Assembly (NCBI GenBank): GCA_023717525.1
Contig: JAMQPK010000217.1
Coordinates: forward strand, 1-49,471
Direction of reading: 5' to 3'
DNA: 49,471 nucleotides
DNA from: Vicinamibacterales bacterium
GTDB taxonomy: Bacteria; Acidobacteriota; Vicinamibacteria; Vicinamibacterales; JAMQPK01
Part shown: in pieces, positions 32,353 through 41,746 of the stretch
Position numbering within the stretch: the stretch's first letter is position 1
Layout of the letters: the number at the start of each line of letters is the position of its first letter
The notes under the pieces: model-generated
What the model saw: the letters and a program-made list of their open reading frames with translations, nothing else
The model's database searches: none
What the model was told of the DNA's origin: nothing
Program-made: the position numbers and the translations under genes

Positions 32353-34128
32353 ATGCACGTCGGCTTCCGCGCAAAACTCTTCCTGGCCGCATGCGGTGCG
32401 GCGGCTGTCGGCCTTGCCCTGGCCGCGGTGCTCATCTCCCGTTCGGTCGCGGCGGAAACCGAAGCGCAGATCCAGCGAAGTCTCGTCGTGCAGACGAAGC
32501 TGACCGCCCAGCTGCTCTCAACGAATCCCCAGGCGACCACGCCCGAAGCGCTCGATCACGAGGCCGATCAGCTTGGCGCCGAAAGCGGCGCGCGCGTGAC
32601 GTTTGTGGCAGGCGACGGGCGGGTACTCGGTGACTCGGCCGAAGATCTCTCGGCGCTCGCGGGCCTCGACAATCACGCAGGCCGTCCGGAGATCCTCGAC
32701 GCACGTCGATCGGGCCTTGGCATCTCGAGGCGCCACAGTGCGACGGTCGACACCGACCTGCTCTACGTCGCCGTCCCCGTCACTGGTTCGGAAATCGCCG
32801 TCGTACGCCTGGCGCTCCCGCTGACCGTTGCCGCGCGCCAGGTGCAGGCCGTGCGACGCGCGGCGCTGTTGGCGCTCGTCGTGGCGGCGCTGGCGGCGCT
32901 GGCCGGTGCCTGGATGTTTTCGTCCCCGCTGGCCAACCGTGTTCGAGAGATTACGGCCGTCGCGGCGCAATACGCACGGGGCGATTTCTCACGCCGGATG
33001 CCAGACCATGGGGACGACGAAATCGGGCGCATCGCACGCGTGCTGGACGACTCCATCCAGCAGCTTGCGGCCCGGCTCGCCGAGCTGTCGACCGATCGCA
33101 CCCGGATGGCCGCAATTCTCTCGGGCATGGTGGAAGGCGTGCTCGTGGTCGATGGCGGCGGACGGCTGCGCCTCATTAACGACGCGGCGTGCCAGATGCT
33201 GAATCTCGAAGCGGTTCAGCTCGGCCGCCACTACATGGAGGCGGTCCGCCAACCCGGCATCGTCCAGCAGCTCGGTGCGGCGCTGCAGGGCGAGCATCGC
33301 TCGCCGGTTGAAGTACCGCTCGACGCAGGAACGCAGGGACCGGGCGGAGCCAGAGTCTTCCGCGCGCAGGCCGCGCCCGTGAGTGCCAGCGGCGGCGGCG
33401 GCGCCGTGCTCGTGCTGCACGACATCAGCGATCTGCGGCGCGCCGATCGCGTGCGTCGCGACTTCGTTGCTAATGTGTCGCACGAACTCCGCACACCGCT
33501 GACGGCAGTCCGAGGCTACGTCGAAGCCCTGATGGACGAACCGGCGAGCCCGGCGCAGCAGAAGACGTTCCTCGAGGTGATCGACCGCCACACCGCACGA
33601 ATGGAACGTCTGGTGCGCGACCTGCTGCGACTGGCACGGCTGGACGCGCACCAGGAAACCGCCGAGATGCGCAGCATTGATGTGGCCGCGCTGTTCCGGA
33701 CGGTGCTCGCCGACCTCACCGAGCCGATCGCTCGCAAACAGATTGCCGTCGATCTTCAGATCGAGCCGGCTGCGGCGTCGATCGAAGCCGACATCACCAA
33801 ATTGCAGGATGCCGTGCGGAACCTTGTCGAGAATGCCGTGAACTATTCACCGGATGGCGGCCGCATCGAACTGGCCGCACGCGTGGAGGGCGAGGCGATC
33901 GAGCTCGTCGTTGCCGATCGCGGTCCGGGGCTGCCCGAGTCCGATCTCGGCCGTGTGTTCGAGCGCTTCTATCGTGTCGACCGGTCGCGGACGCGCGACC
34001 CTGGCGGCACCGGCCTCGGACTCTCGATCGTGCGTCAGCTCGTGGAGCTGCACGGCGGCCGTGTACGCGCGGCGAACCGCCCGGACGGCGGAGCCGTGTT
34101 CACGGTTTCATTGCCGAATAACAAATGA
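32353..34128 (+). CDS. PhoR-like sensor histidine kinase
   Basis: The protein has 591 residues. Two transmembrane helices (about 8-30 and 168-192) flank a periplasmic sensor of about 135 residues. HAMP follows (190-245), then PAS (about 250-360), HisKA with H377 (DFVANVSHELRTPLTAVRGY) and an HATPase domain (ENAVNYS; DRGPGLPES; GGTGLGLSIVRQL). The order TM-sensor-TM-HAMP-PAS-HisKA is that of PhoR/ResE kinases. It is cotranscribed with the regulator at 31666. No phosphate-uptake genes are near, so the symbol phoR is withheld. Confidence 0.93.
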   Translation: MHVGFRAKLFLAACGAAAVGLALAAVLISRSVAAETEAQIQRSLVVQTKLTAQLLSTNPQATTPEALDHEADQLGAESGARVTFVAGDGRVLGDSAEDLSALAGLDNHAGRPEILDARRSGLGISRRHSATVDTDLLYVAVPVTGSEIAVVRLALPLTVAARQVQAVRRAALLALVVAALAALAGAWMFSSPLANRVREITAVAAQYARGDFSRRMPDHGDDEIGRIARVLDDSIQQLAARLAELSTDRTRMAAILSGMVEGVLVVDGGGRLRLINDAACQMLNLEAVQLGRHYMEAVRQPGIVQQLGAALQGEHRSPVEVPLDAGTQGPGGARVFRAQAAPVSASGGGGAVLVLHDISDLRRADRVRRDFVANVSHELRTPLTAVRGYVEALMDEPASPAQQKTFLEVIDRHTARMERLVRDLLRLARLDAHQETAEMRSIDVAALFRTVLADLTEPIARKQIAVDLQIEPAAASIEADITKLQDAVRNLVENAVNYSPDGGRIELAARVEGEAIELVVADRGPGLPESDLGRVFERFYRVDRSRTRDPGGTGLGLSIVRQLVELHGGRVRAANRPDGGAVFTVSLPNNK

Positions 34129-34130
34129 AT

Positions 34131-34198
34131 GTTCTAGGGTTCTAGAGTTCTAGAGTTCCAGAGTTCTAATGTTCCAATCTTCAATCTTCAATTCTCAA
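34131..34198. repeat. Composite spacer repeat: GTTCTAGA units then TTCAATCTTCAAT
   Basis: GTTCTAGG, GTTCTAGA, GTTCTAGA, GTTCCAGA, GTTCTAAT are followed by GTTCCAATCTTCAATCTTC and ATTCTCAATG. The second half matches the right arm of the 174-256 repeat. The 3' codons and TGA stop of the small gene at 34188 lie within it. Confidence 0.7.
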
Positions 34199-34394
34199 TG
34201 TCCAGCTTCAGCTCGTTTGCGCGCTCGTAGAGCGACGACTTGTCGGGATACAGCTCGCGCAGGACGATTTGCTCTTCTCCATGCGTCGACTTGAGAACCT
34301 GAAGTTCCGCTCCAGTGCAGCAGCTGACCATGACGCACGATGTTCTGACCTCGCCGGCAGACACCTCCCACAGCACGTAATGATCGCGATTCAC
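34188..34394 (-). CDS. 68-residue protein coupled to the ATP-grasp ligase (unknown function)
   Basis: GTG 34394 overlaps the TGA of the ATP-grasp gene (GTGA), so translation is probably coupled. The protein opens NRDHYVLWEVSAGEVRTSCV, holds S-C-C-T-G (residues 24-28) and ends with an amphipathic helix, LYPDKSSLYERANELK. The predicted layout is three or four beta strands and a helix; no signal peptide. The last three codons lie within the spacer repeat. It could be a substrate, carrier or regulator of the ligase, or unrelated. No family is recognised with confidence. A longer upstream frame to 34697 exists but lies antiparallel-free within the ligase gene and is a shadow. Confidence 0.6.
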   Translation of the reverse strand: MNRDHYVLWEVSAGEVRTSCVMVSCCTGAELQVLKSTHGEEQIVLRELYPDKSSLYERANELKLDIEN

Positions 34395-35416
34395 TGCGAG
34401 TATCTCGCCATTGCCATGCCGACGATTTCCTCGATGAGCTGGGAGTAGGTGCGGCCGGCCTTTCGCGCCGCCTGGGCGAGCTCGGCACGCGACGCCAGCC
34501 ACGGATTCGGGTTCACTTCGATGACCGTCACGGTCCCGTCCGGCTTCAATCGCATGTCGACGCGGCCGTAGTCCCGCAATTCGAGCGCCTGATAAGCCGC
34601 AATCGCCGTCGTCTGCAGGAGCGTCGTGGTCTCCTCGGAGAGATCGGTCGCGACAATCGATTTCGTGTCGCGGTAGGCCTTGGTGCCCTTCCCCCATTTC
34701 ACCTCGGCCGCCGCGATCCGTGGAGTGCCTTCCGGCAGCTTCGACAGATCGAGTTCGATGACCGGAAGTGCCTCTGGGGTCTCATTGCCGAGGACACCGA
34801 CGTACATCTCTCGCCCATCCACGTACTCTTCGATCAGGATCGGCGAGTTGAACTGCTCGTGGAGCCAGTCGATGCGCTCCATCAACTCCTTGATCGACGA
34901 GACGACCGCGTTGAACTCGATGCCGATCGATCCGTCTTCCCGCATGGGCTTCACGATGACGGGGAAATGCAGCTCGTCGGAAAACGAGAGACGGCCCCGG
35001 AACGACCGCGCGAAGATCGGTGTGTGGATGCCGTGGAACGCGAAGATCTTCTTGGCGACGCTCTTGTCCTGCGCGAGCATCAGGCCGTGGCTGCCGGCAC
35101 CGGTGAATCGCTTGCTGATGAGCTCCAAGTACGCCGCAATATTGAAATCGGCCGTGTCGTTGCCGCCAAACGACTCGCTCAGGTTGAAGATGAGGTCGCA
35201 GTCGAGGCGCGCGAGCGCGTGCAGACTCTTCAACGAGCCGTCGAGCTGGTGCAGCGTCGGCTCGTGATCGAGCTTCGTCAGCGCATCGACCACTTCCTCC
35301 TCGACCTCTTTTTTGTCGAGCGTGCGCATGAGCGGCGCCTTGCCGTTCGAGGCGGACGCGTCCTCTTCCGGCTCCCAGCGGTCGTAGAGCACGACGATTT
35401 TGAGTTTACCTGGCAT
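34391..35416 (-). CDS. ATP-grasp ligase, D-alanine-D-alanine-ligase-like
   Basis: The protein has 341 residues, near the length of Ddl (about 310-360). The nucleotide-binding lysine block is FPVIVKPMREDGSIGIEF, a second block is ILIEEYVDGREMYVGVLG, and the Mg2+ ligands lie in GRVDMRLKPDG and VIEVNPNPWL. The family joins a carboxylate to an amine via acyl phosphate. The N-terminal part (KIVVLYDRWEPEEDAS) differs from true Ddl, and no mur genes are near, so peptidoglycan synthesis is unlikely. Its start overlaps the end of the metallopeptidase gene by 11 bases, and the 68-residue gene follows with a GTGA overlap. Confidence 0.82.
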   Translation of the reverse strand: MPGKLKIVVLYDRWEPEEDASASNGKAPLMRTLDKKEVEEEVVDALTKLDHEPTLHQLDGSLKSLHALARLDCDLIFNLSESFGGNDTADFNIAAYLELISKRFTGAGSHGLMLAQDKSVAKKIFAFHGIHTPIFARSFRGRLSFSDELHFPVIVKPMREDGSIGIEFNAVVSSIKELMERIDWLHEQFNSPILIEEYVDGREMYVGVLGNETPEALPVIELDLSKLPEGTPRIAAAEVKWGKGTKAYRDTKSIVATDLSEETTTLLQTTAIAAYQALELRDYGRVDMRLKPDGTVTVIEVNPNPWLASRAELAQAARKAGRTYSQLIEEIVGMAMARYSQ

Positions 35417-36533
35417 TTACTTGGCTTTCGGCTCTGGGCTCTGGGCTCTGGGCTCTGGGCTTGGTCTTCTGCCCTCTGCCCTCTGCCCTCTGCCCTTTGC
35501 CCTCCTTCTGCCCCTTACCCCTTATCCGATCGCCCGTAAAGTTCCCGCGCTGCAGAAAATTCATCGCGAGCGTCGTCCCGAACGCCGTGAGCTCGACCAG
35601 ATAGCCGGGTTCGCGGCCGATCTCGCCCCACAATTTCAACCGCTCGCAGTTCCGAACAATCGCTTCGACCAGTCCGCGCACCACGGCTCGCCTCACGCCC
35701 GTCCAGTACGTGATCTTGTCGACGAGCTCGCGCCGGTACTTCGTGACGATGTCCACGGCTGGACGTCCCTCGCGCGGCTTGCGCGTGAGAAAAATTTCTG
35801 ACAAGTGCGCGTCCATTGCAAGATCAATCCGCAGGTCGCGTTCTTTTTCGGCGCGCTGATAGAACTCTTCGACCGTCAGGCGCATGTCGTCGACGGTGAT
35901 GTCGACCTCGCCGGTTCGGACGATCGGCTCGACAGCGCCGAACGCCCGCGCCATCCGATCCACATATCGAAGCTTGCGCATCGCCGGCCAGCCTTTGTAT
36001 CGGCGCCTCCACGCACTACCTGGCGTCAACCAGACGGCAAAGGTTTCGGCAAAGTCTTCGTCGGGATGCTTCTGCGCATACCACCCTTCGATGTGGCGCA
36101 CGTACTGGCGGCTGAACGGGACTGGACGGTATTTGTCGCGATACGGCTGCTCGAAGGGGCCGAACGTCGCGCGCCAGTCGGCGCGCGTGTAGAGGCGATA
36201 TGCGTAGTTGAAGACGTGCCCCGCCTCGTGACGCATGTAGCGCATGATCTCGCGGCCGTCTTCGAGATCATCGATGGCGCGCTCGAGCCGCCCGAGCTTG
36301 GGATCGGCGAGATAGAACGGAATACCGAGAATCGGCTGCATGTCGGGACAGCCCCACTCGTCGGTCAGATAGCACACCGGCCGGAATGTGTGGAGGCCGC
36401 GACGCTCGAGCTCCTTGTAGAGCTGCCGCACGTAGGGCTCGACCGGAGAGCCCTCGAGCTTCAGGCCGAGCTCGCGGATGCGCTTGCCGAGCACGCCGCG
36501 CAGTTCCGGGTCGAGCGTCTCAAAAGCGGGCAC
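35406..36533 (-). CDS. Putative zinc metallopeptidase with HEAGH motif
   Basis: The protein has 375 residues from GTG 36533; codons further upstream translate a low-complexity repeat and are excluded. The zinc motif is H102-E-A-G-H106 (MRYMRHEAGHVFNYAYR), and DEDFAETFAVWL downstream supplies a likely third ligand and conserved acidic residues. It resembles the putative zinc-binding metallopeptidase family with RHEAGH. There is no signal peptide. A TATAAT lies only 6 bases before the start, so the mRNA may be leaderless. The last 30 or so residues (GKGQRAEGRGQKTKPRAQ) are encoded by the spacer repeat at 35427-35515. It is first in a three-gene cassette with the ATP-grasp ligase. Confidence 0.8.
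   Translation of the reverse strand: MPAFETLDPELRGVLGKRIRELGLKLEGSPVEPYVRQLYKELERRGLHTFRPVCYLTDEWGCPDMQPILGIPFYLADPKLGRLERAIDDLEDGREIMRYMRHEAGHVFNYAYRLYTRADWRATFGPFEQPYRDKYRPVPFSRQYVRHIEGWYAQKHPDEDFAETFAVWLTPGSAWRRRYKGWPAMRKLRYVDRMARAFGAVEPIVRTGEVDITVDDMRLTVEEFYQRAEKERDLRIDLAMDAHLSEIFLTRKPREGRPAVDIVTKYRRELVDKITYWTGVRRAVVRGLVEAIVRNCERLKLWGEIGREPGYLVELTAFGTTLAMNFLQRGNFTGDRIRGKGQKEGKGQRAEGRGQKTKPRAQSPEPRAESQVNAR
35427..35515. repeat. Degenerate tandem repeat, GGGCTCT and TGCCCTC families
   Basis: Four GGGCTCT units are followed, after GGCTTGGTCT, by four or five TGCCCTC/TGCCCTT units. They lie inside the 3' end of the metallopeptidase frame and just before the ligase start (35416). Confidence 0.7.
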
Positions 36534-36539
36534 GCGGTG

Positions 36540-36545
36540 ATTATA
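36540..36545 (-). promoter_or_regulatory. TATAAT 6 bases upstream of the metallopeptidase GTG
   Basis: The minus strand has a perfect -10 hexamer; initiation about 7 bases on would fall at GTG 36533. Upstream, 36546-36596 is a degenerate GGTGCGGAA repeat with no clear -35. Confidence 0.45.
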
Positions 36546-36596
36546 GGTGCGGAAGGTGCGGAACGTGCGGGACGTGCCAAAGGCGCAGGAGGTGCG
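36546..36596. repeat. Degenerate tandem repeat, GGTGCGGAA family
   Basis: Units of GGTGCGGAA, GGTGCGGAA, CGTGCGGGA, CGTGCC run upstream of the metallopeptidase start, on the promoter side rather than after a stop. Confidence 0.5.
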
Positions 36597-36680
36597 ACTT
36601 GACGTGGGGTTTTTGCCGGGAGACAATCATGTGGTTCACAGATACCATACATACATTTTTGTCATATTCCTGACTTGCCT

Positions 36681-38254
<1,574 letters not shown>

Positions 38255-38258
<4 letters not shown>

Positions 38259-38312
38259 TTAGTCGTTGGTCCCAGGCGTTAGTCCCAGTCGTGGGTCGTT
38301 CGGCTCCAGTCG
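38255..38312. repeat. Degenerate tandem repeat, TTAGTCGTTGGTCC family
   Basis: About six units start inside the TAG stop of the activator gene. They are the reverse complement of the family at 27156-27225. Confidence 0.65.
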
Positions 38313-38425
38313 CCAATTGAAATCCTCGTATCCGCTTCACTTCCAGAGGTTCATGACCTCTTCCACAAACGCAGCAGTGTTTAGAAACCTGTTAGTCGAG
38401 GAAGATCTTGCGAGCATCAGATGCT

Positions 38426-40099
38426 TCAGTTCGTCGCGTGTTTCCACCCTGGGCCGCGCACAACGCGACCCGGCTTTGCTCCCGTGTGCTCACCGTTTTT
38501 GAGGACTTGCACGCCGTTGACCAACACGTGTTTAACGCCTTTCGAGTACTGATGGGGCGTTTCGTAAGTCGCTACATCACCGATCGTCTCTGGATCGAAC
38601 ACAACGACGTCAGCAAACTGACCCGACGCCAGCAAACCCCGATCTTTGATTCGCAGATTTGTGGCGGGAAGGAAGGTCAACCGATGTATGGCCTCTTCGA
38701 GCGGAATCACCTGTTCATCGCGAACGTAGTTCCCGAGTAAGCGCGCCACGTTGCCATAGGCACGAGGATGAGTGCTTCTAAGGGTGAACGGAGGTTCCGG
38801 AGCCATTGAGTTTCCATCAGACCCGAAACTGACCCACGGTAATCGAATCTGCTTCCGGATATTGTCCTCGGACATCAGGAAATAGACGACCTGAACGCGG
38901 CTTCCATCTTCGACGACGAGGTCCATCGCTGTGTCCTGGATTGACTGGCGACGCAGTCGCGCCACTTCGGCTAGAGTTTTTCCGGTGTAACCTCGTAAGG
39001 CTGCATTCCTGAAACCTACAAGCAGGGTTCCTTCAGCTCCGGCCGATAAGAGCACGTTTTCCCAATCCGACGCCGTCGTCATTTCCTTCCGTAAACGCGT
39101 TCGAATCGACGGCTGTTTTAGCCGACTCGCCCATTCGCGATAACCACCCTCCTGTACCCATGGTGGCATCGCGGCATCGAGCCCTGTCGAGCCGGCGGTG
39201 TAGGTATACATGTTTGCCGTTATCTGGAGGCCATTGGCCCGCGCGGCTTCAATTTTTGCGATCGCGCTTTCGAGCTTGGGCCAGTTATCCCGCCCAGCAG
39301 CCTTGAGATGATAAATCTCAGCACGGATGTTTGCCTGACGGGCGATTTGTGTAACCTCGTCAAGGGCCTCCAGCAGGCGGTCGCCCTCGCTGCGAATATG
39401 AGCTGTATAGATGCCGCCGTATTCAGAAGCAACCTTGGCAAGTTCAACCAACTCATCCGAGTGCGCGTACACGTCGGGGACATAGATGAGCATCGAGGTC
39501 AATCCCAACGCCCCCTCTTCCATCGCATGGCGAACGTGCTGTCGCATCCGATCGAGTTCCGAGGCAGATGGAGCTCTGTTCGCATACCCGATCTCGAGGA
39601 TCCTGACCGTTCCCGCTCCGACGAACGAGGCGACGTTCGGTGATATGCCGCGGGAAACGAGATAATTGAGGTACTCGCCTAATGTGTTCCAGGCGACGTC
39701 AAACTTGAAGTCGGCCTGGCGCTGGCGTTCTTCCTGCTTCATCACCTCATTGAGCGGCCCCATCGACGACTCGCCGAAGACTTCCAGTGTGACTCCCTGT
39801 CGAATGTCGCTCTGCGACCGACCATCTGCGAAGAGGGACCGCTCCGCGTGGCTGAGCATGTTGATGAAACCTGGCGAGACAGCCAAGTCGGTCGCGTCGA
39901 TCTCAATACCCGCTCGCGAGTTGCGCAGATCGCCCACCGCGCCGATGCGATCACCGCTAACGGCAACGTCGGCACGGTGGCCCGGAGCACCACTACCGTC
40001 GTACACGATTCCGTTCCGTATGATGGTGTCGTAGGCTGCCGGAGCGACACACGACCCGGCCAAGAGCGCACAACCAAGGGACAAGAATGCGCGTCGCAT
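38426..40099 (-). CDS. Amidohydrolase-superfamily protein, N-acyl-D-amino-acid deacylase-like
   Basis: The protein has 557 residues with an N-terminal signal, possibly a lipobox (LLAGSC). The fold is clear: IIRNGIVYDGSGAPG, then YTAHIRSEGDRLLEALDE, YHLKAAGRDNWPK, FGSDG and SGQFADVVVFDPETI. The first metal motif, normally HxH after GFID, reads SPGFINMLSHAE and has lost the first His, while GVTLEVFGE replaces the usual Cys-containing segment. The active site is therefore atypical but shared by a subset of relatives. One 60-base sample (39301-39360) has 29 G+C against 40 of 60 in a glnE sample, so it may be acquired. The substrate is unknown. Confidence 0.82.
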   Translation of the reverse strand: MRRAFLSLGCALLAGSCVAPAAYDTIIRNGIVYDGSGAPGHRADVAVSGDRIGAVGDLRNSRAGIEIDATDLAVSPGFINMLSHAERSLFADGRSQSDIRQGVTLEVFGESSMGPLNEVMKQEERQRQADFKFDVAWNTLGEYLNYLVSRGISPNVASFVGAGTVRILEIGYANRAPSASELDRMRQHVRHAMEEGALGLTSMLIYVPDVYAHSDELVELAKVASEYGGIYTAHIRSEGDRLLEALDEVTQIARQANIRAEIYHLKAAGRDNWPKLESAIAKIEAARANGLQITANMYTYTAGSTGLDAAMPPWVQEGGYREWASRLKQPSIRTRLRKEMTTASDWENVLLSAGAEGTLLVGFRNAALRGYTGKTLAEVARLRRQSIQDTAMDLVVEDGSRVQVVYFLMSEDNIRKQIRLPWVSFGSDGNSMAPEPPFTLRSTHPRAYGNVARLLGNYVRDEQVIPLEEAIHRLTFLPATNLRIKDRGLLASGQFADVVVFDPETIGDVATYETPHQYSKGVKHVLVNGVQVLKNGEHTGAKPGRVVRGPGWKHATN

Positions 40100-40217
40100 G
40101 ACGGTGCCTCCAGGTTGCCGCGTTTATAGCTGCCGCCGGAGAAGGAGTCCAGCGCTAATCACAGAGACCGGTCACGGGCCATCTGGTGACCCACCCGTGG
40201 GCAACAACCCCAAATGT

Positions 40218-40249
40218 GATATCCTGTATGAGTATTATAAAAGGATATC
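40218..40249. promoter_or_regulatory. Dyad operator of the toxin-antitoxin pair
   Basis: Perfect 8-base arms GATATCCT (40218-40225) and AGGATATC (40242-40249) flank a 16-base core with a -10-like TATTAT (40233-40238). The right arm overlaps the AAGGA ribosome site before ATG 40251, as expected for autorepression. Confidence 0.6.
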
Positions 40250-40250
40250 T

Positions 40251-40487
40251 ATGGCAGCTATTTCATTGAAGCTTCCCGCAGAGCTCCTGGCAGCCTCGGG
40301 GCGCTGTGCAGACGCCCTGCGACTGACGCGGGCCGCGTACATGCGGCGTGCGCTCGAAGAGATGAACCGCGAGACTCGGGCCCGTCTGCGCGCCCGCCGC
40401 CTCCGCGACGCCTCGCGCAAGGTCCGCGGCGAGAGCATGCGCGTCAACGCGGAGTTCGCCGCGATCGAGCGGGACGGTGATGCGTAG
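40251..40487 (+). CDS. Antitoxin, ribbon-helix-helix-like
   Basis: The protein has 78 residues. The N-terminal strand ISLKLPAELLAASG and helices LRLTRAAYMRRALEEMNRE suit a ribbon-helix-helix DNA-binding domain. The basic C-terminal half (RLRDASRKVRGESMR) would wrap the toxin. The last 8 bases overlap the MazF-type gene, so they are coupled. The start is set by AAGGA 5-6 bases upstream. It binds the dyad just upstream by analogy. Confidence 0.75.
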   Translation: MAAISLKLPAELLAASGRCADALRLTRAAYMRRALEEMNRETRARLRARRLRDASRKVRGESMRVNAEFAAIERDGDA

Positions 40488-40830
40488 GCGGGGCGAGATC
40501 TGGCTTGCGGATCTGAATCCCCGAAGGGGTACGGAGCCCGGAAAGACCCGCCCCGTGTTAATCGTTCAGGCCCAGGCGCTGCTCGACGCCGAGCATCCGT
40601 CGACGCTCGTGATCCCTCTCACAACACAGCTCACCGAGGCCGCCGAGCCCCTTCGGGTTCGCATTCGAGCGGCCGGTCGCCTGAAAAAGGATTCGGACGC
40701 GCTCATCGACCAGATGCGAGCCATCGACAATCGCCGCCTGGTCCAGGGCCCCTTGTCGCGCCTTCAACCCCAACAACTCGATGCGATCGCACACGCGCTG
40801 CTCGAAGTGCTCGATCTGCCGGACGAATAG
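40480..40830 (+). CDS. MazF/PemK-family endoribonuclease toxin
   Basis: The protein has 116 residues. MRRRGEIWLADLNPRRGTEP and the following KTRPVLIVQ are the N-terminal hallmark, and STLVIPLTTQL the central strand of the family. These toxins cleave mRNA at short sequences when the antitoxin is degraded. The start ATG 40480 (or GTG 40477) lies in the antitoxin's last codons. The gene ends 2 bases before the 3' end of the convergent PfkB gene. Confidence 0.88.
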   Translation: MRRRGEIWLADLNPRRGTEPGKTRPVLIVQAQALLDAEHPSTLVIPLTTQLTEAAEPLRVRIRAAGRLKKDSDALIDQMRAIDNRRLVQGPLSRLQPQQLDAIAHALLEVLDLPDE

Positions 40831-40832
40831 GA

Positions 40833-41720
40833 CTAGAGAAGCCCGCGCACCTCGTCAAGCGTAGGAACCGACGGGATAGCGCCCAGCTTGCGGCAACACG
40901 CCGCCGCCGCCGCGTTGGAGAAACGGAGGATGTCCGGAACGCTCCAGCCATTCAGTAGGCCGTAGATGAACCCGGCGCGGAACAGATCGCCGGCCCCGGT
41001 GTTGTCGGCGACGTCCACGCTGAACGCCCGCGCCAGGTGGAACCGATCGCCCTCGAGCGCCGCCGCGCCGCGCTCTCCAAGCGTCACGCAGAGCACGCCA
41101 GGATTGAGACGCCGCAGTTTGCGCAGCGCCCGCTCGGGATCGGACTCGCCGGTCATCGCAATAGGAAGATGCTCGTTGAAGATAGGATACGTGACGCCCG
41201 CGATGAGCTCCTCGGTTCGATCGCCGACGTGCTCGATATCGCTCGTGACAGGTGTCTGCGTCTGGCGCGCAATCGATGCCGCGCGCAACGCGGCCGCCGG
41301 ATCGTCATCGTCGACGTGCACAATCCGCGCCCTCAGCACGCCGGCATCCAACCGCGCCGGCGGAAGCGACAGGCGCTCGCTCCTGTGCCAGAGAACCGTC
41401 CTGTCACCGCTGCCATCGATCACGATGACGGCTGTGCGATTCGGGCTGTCTGCCACCACCGCGTCGCCGGTCGACACGCCGCGCGTTTCGAGGTCGCGAC
41501 GCACCATCGTGCCGTTCTCGTCGGAACCGAAGACACCAATGTACGCGGCCTTCAATCCCCAGGCCGAGCACGCGCACATCGCCGTCGCTGTCTGCCCGCC
41601 ACTGAATGTCTGTCGCAGGTCGACGCGGGCCTTTCCCGATGAAATGACGTCCAGTAGACCCGACCGTGTGACCACGACGTCATCAAGGGAGTTGGTGCCG
41701 ACTCCAACCACGTCAAGCAT
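40833..41720 (-). CDS. PfkB-family carbohydrate/nucleoside kinase
   Basis: The protein has 295 residues from ATG 41720; the frame extends upstream only as a shadow of the divergent GNAT. The start is DVVGVGTNSLDDVVV, the substrate region is FSGGQTATAMCACSAWGLKA, and the phosphotransfer loop DNTGAGDLFRAGF keeps the catalytic Asp. The family phosphorylates ribose, fructose, adenosine or similar; the substrate is unresolved. It lies divergent from the GNAT by 26 bases and ends 2 bases from mazF. Confidence 0.88.
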   Translation of the reverse strand: MLDVVGVGTNSLDDVVVTRSGLLDVISSGKARVDLRQTFSGGQTATAMCACSAWGLKAAYIGVFGSDENGTMVRRDLETRGVSTGDAVVADSPNRTAVIVIDGSGDRTVLWHRSERLSLPPARLDAGVLRARIVHVDDDDPAAALRAASIARQTQTPVTSDIEHVGDRTEELIAGVTYPIFNEHLPIAMTGESDPERALRKLRRLNPGVLCVTLGERGAAALEGDRFHLARAFSVDVADNTGAGDLFRAGFIYGLLNGWSVPDILRFSNAAAAACCRKLGAIPSVPTLDEVRGLL

Positions 41721-41746
41721 CTGCGCTAGGATACGCGACGTTCGTT

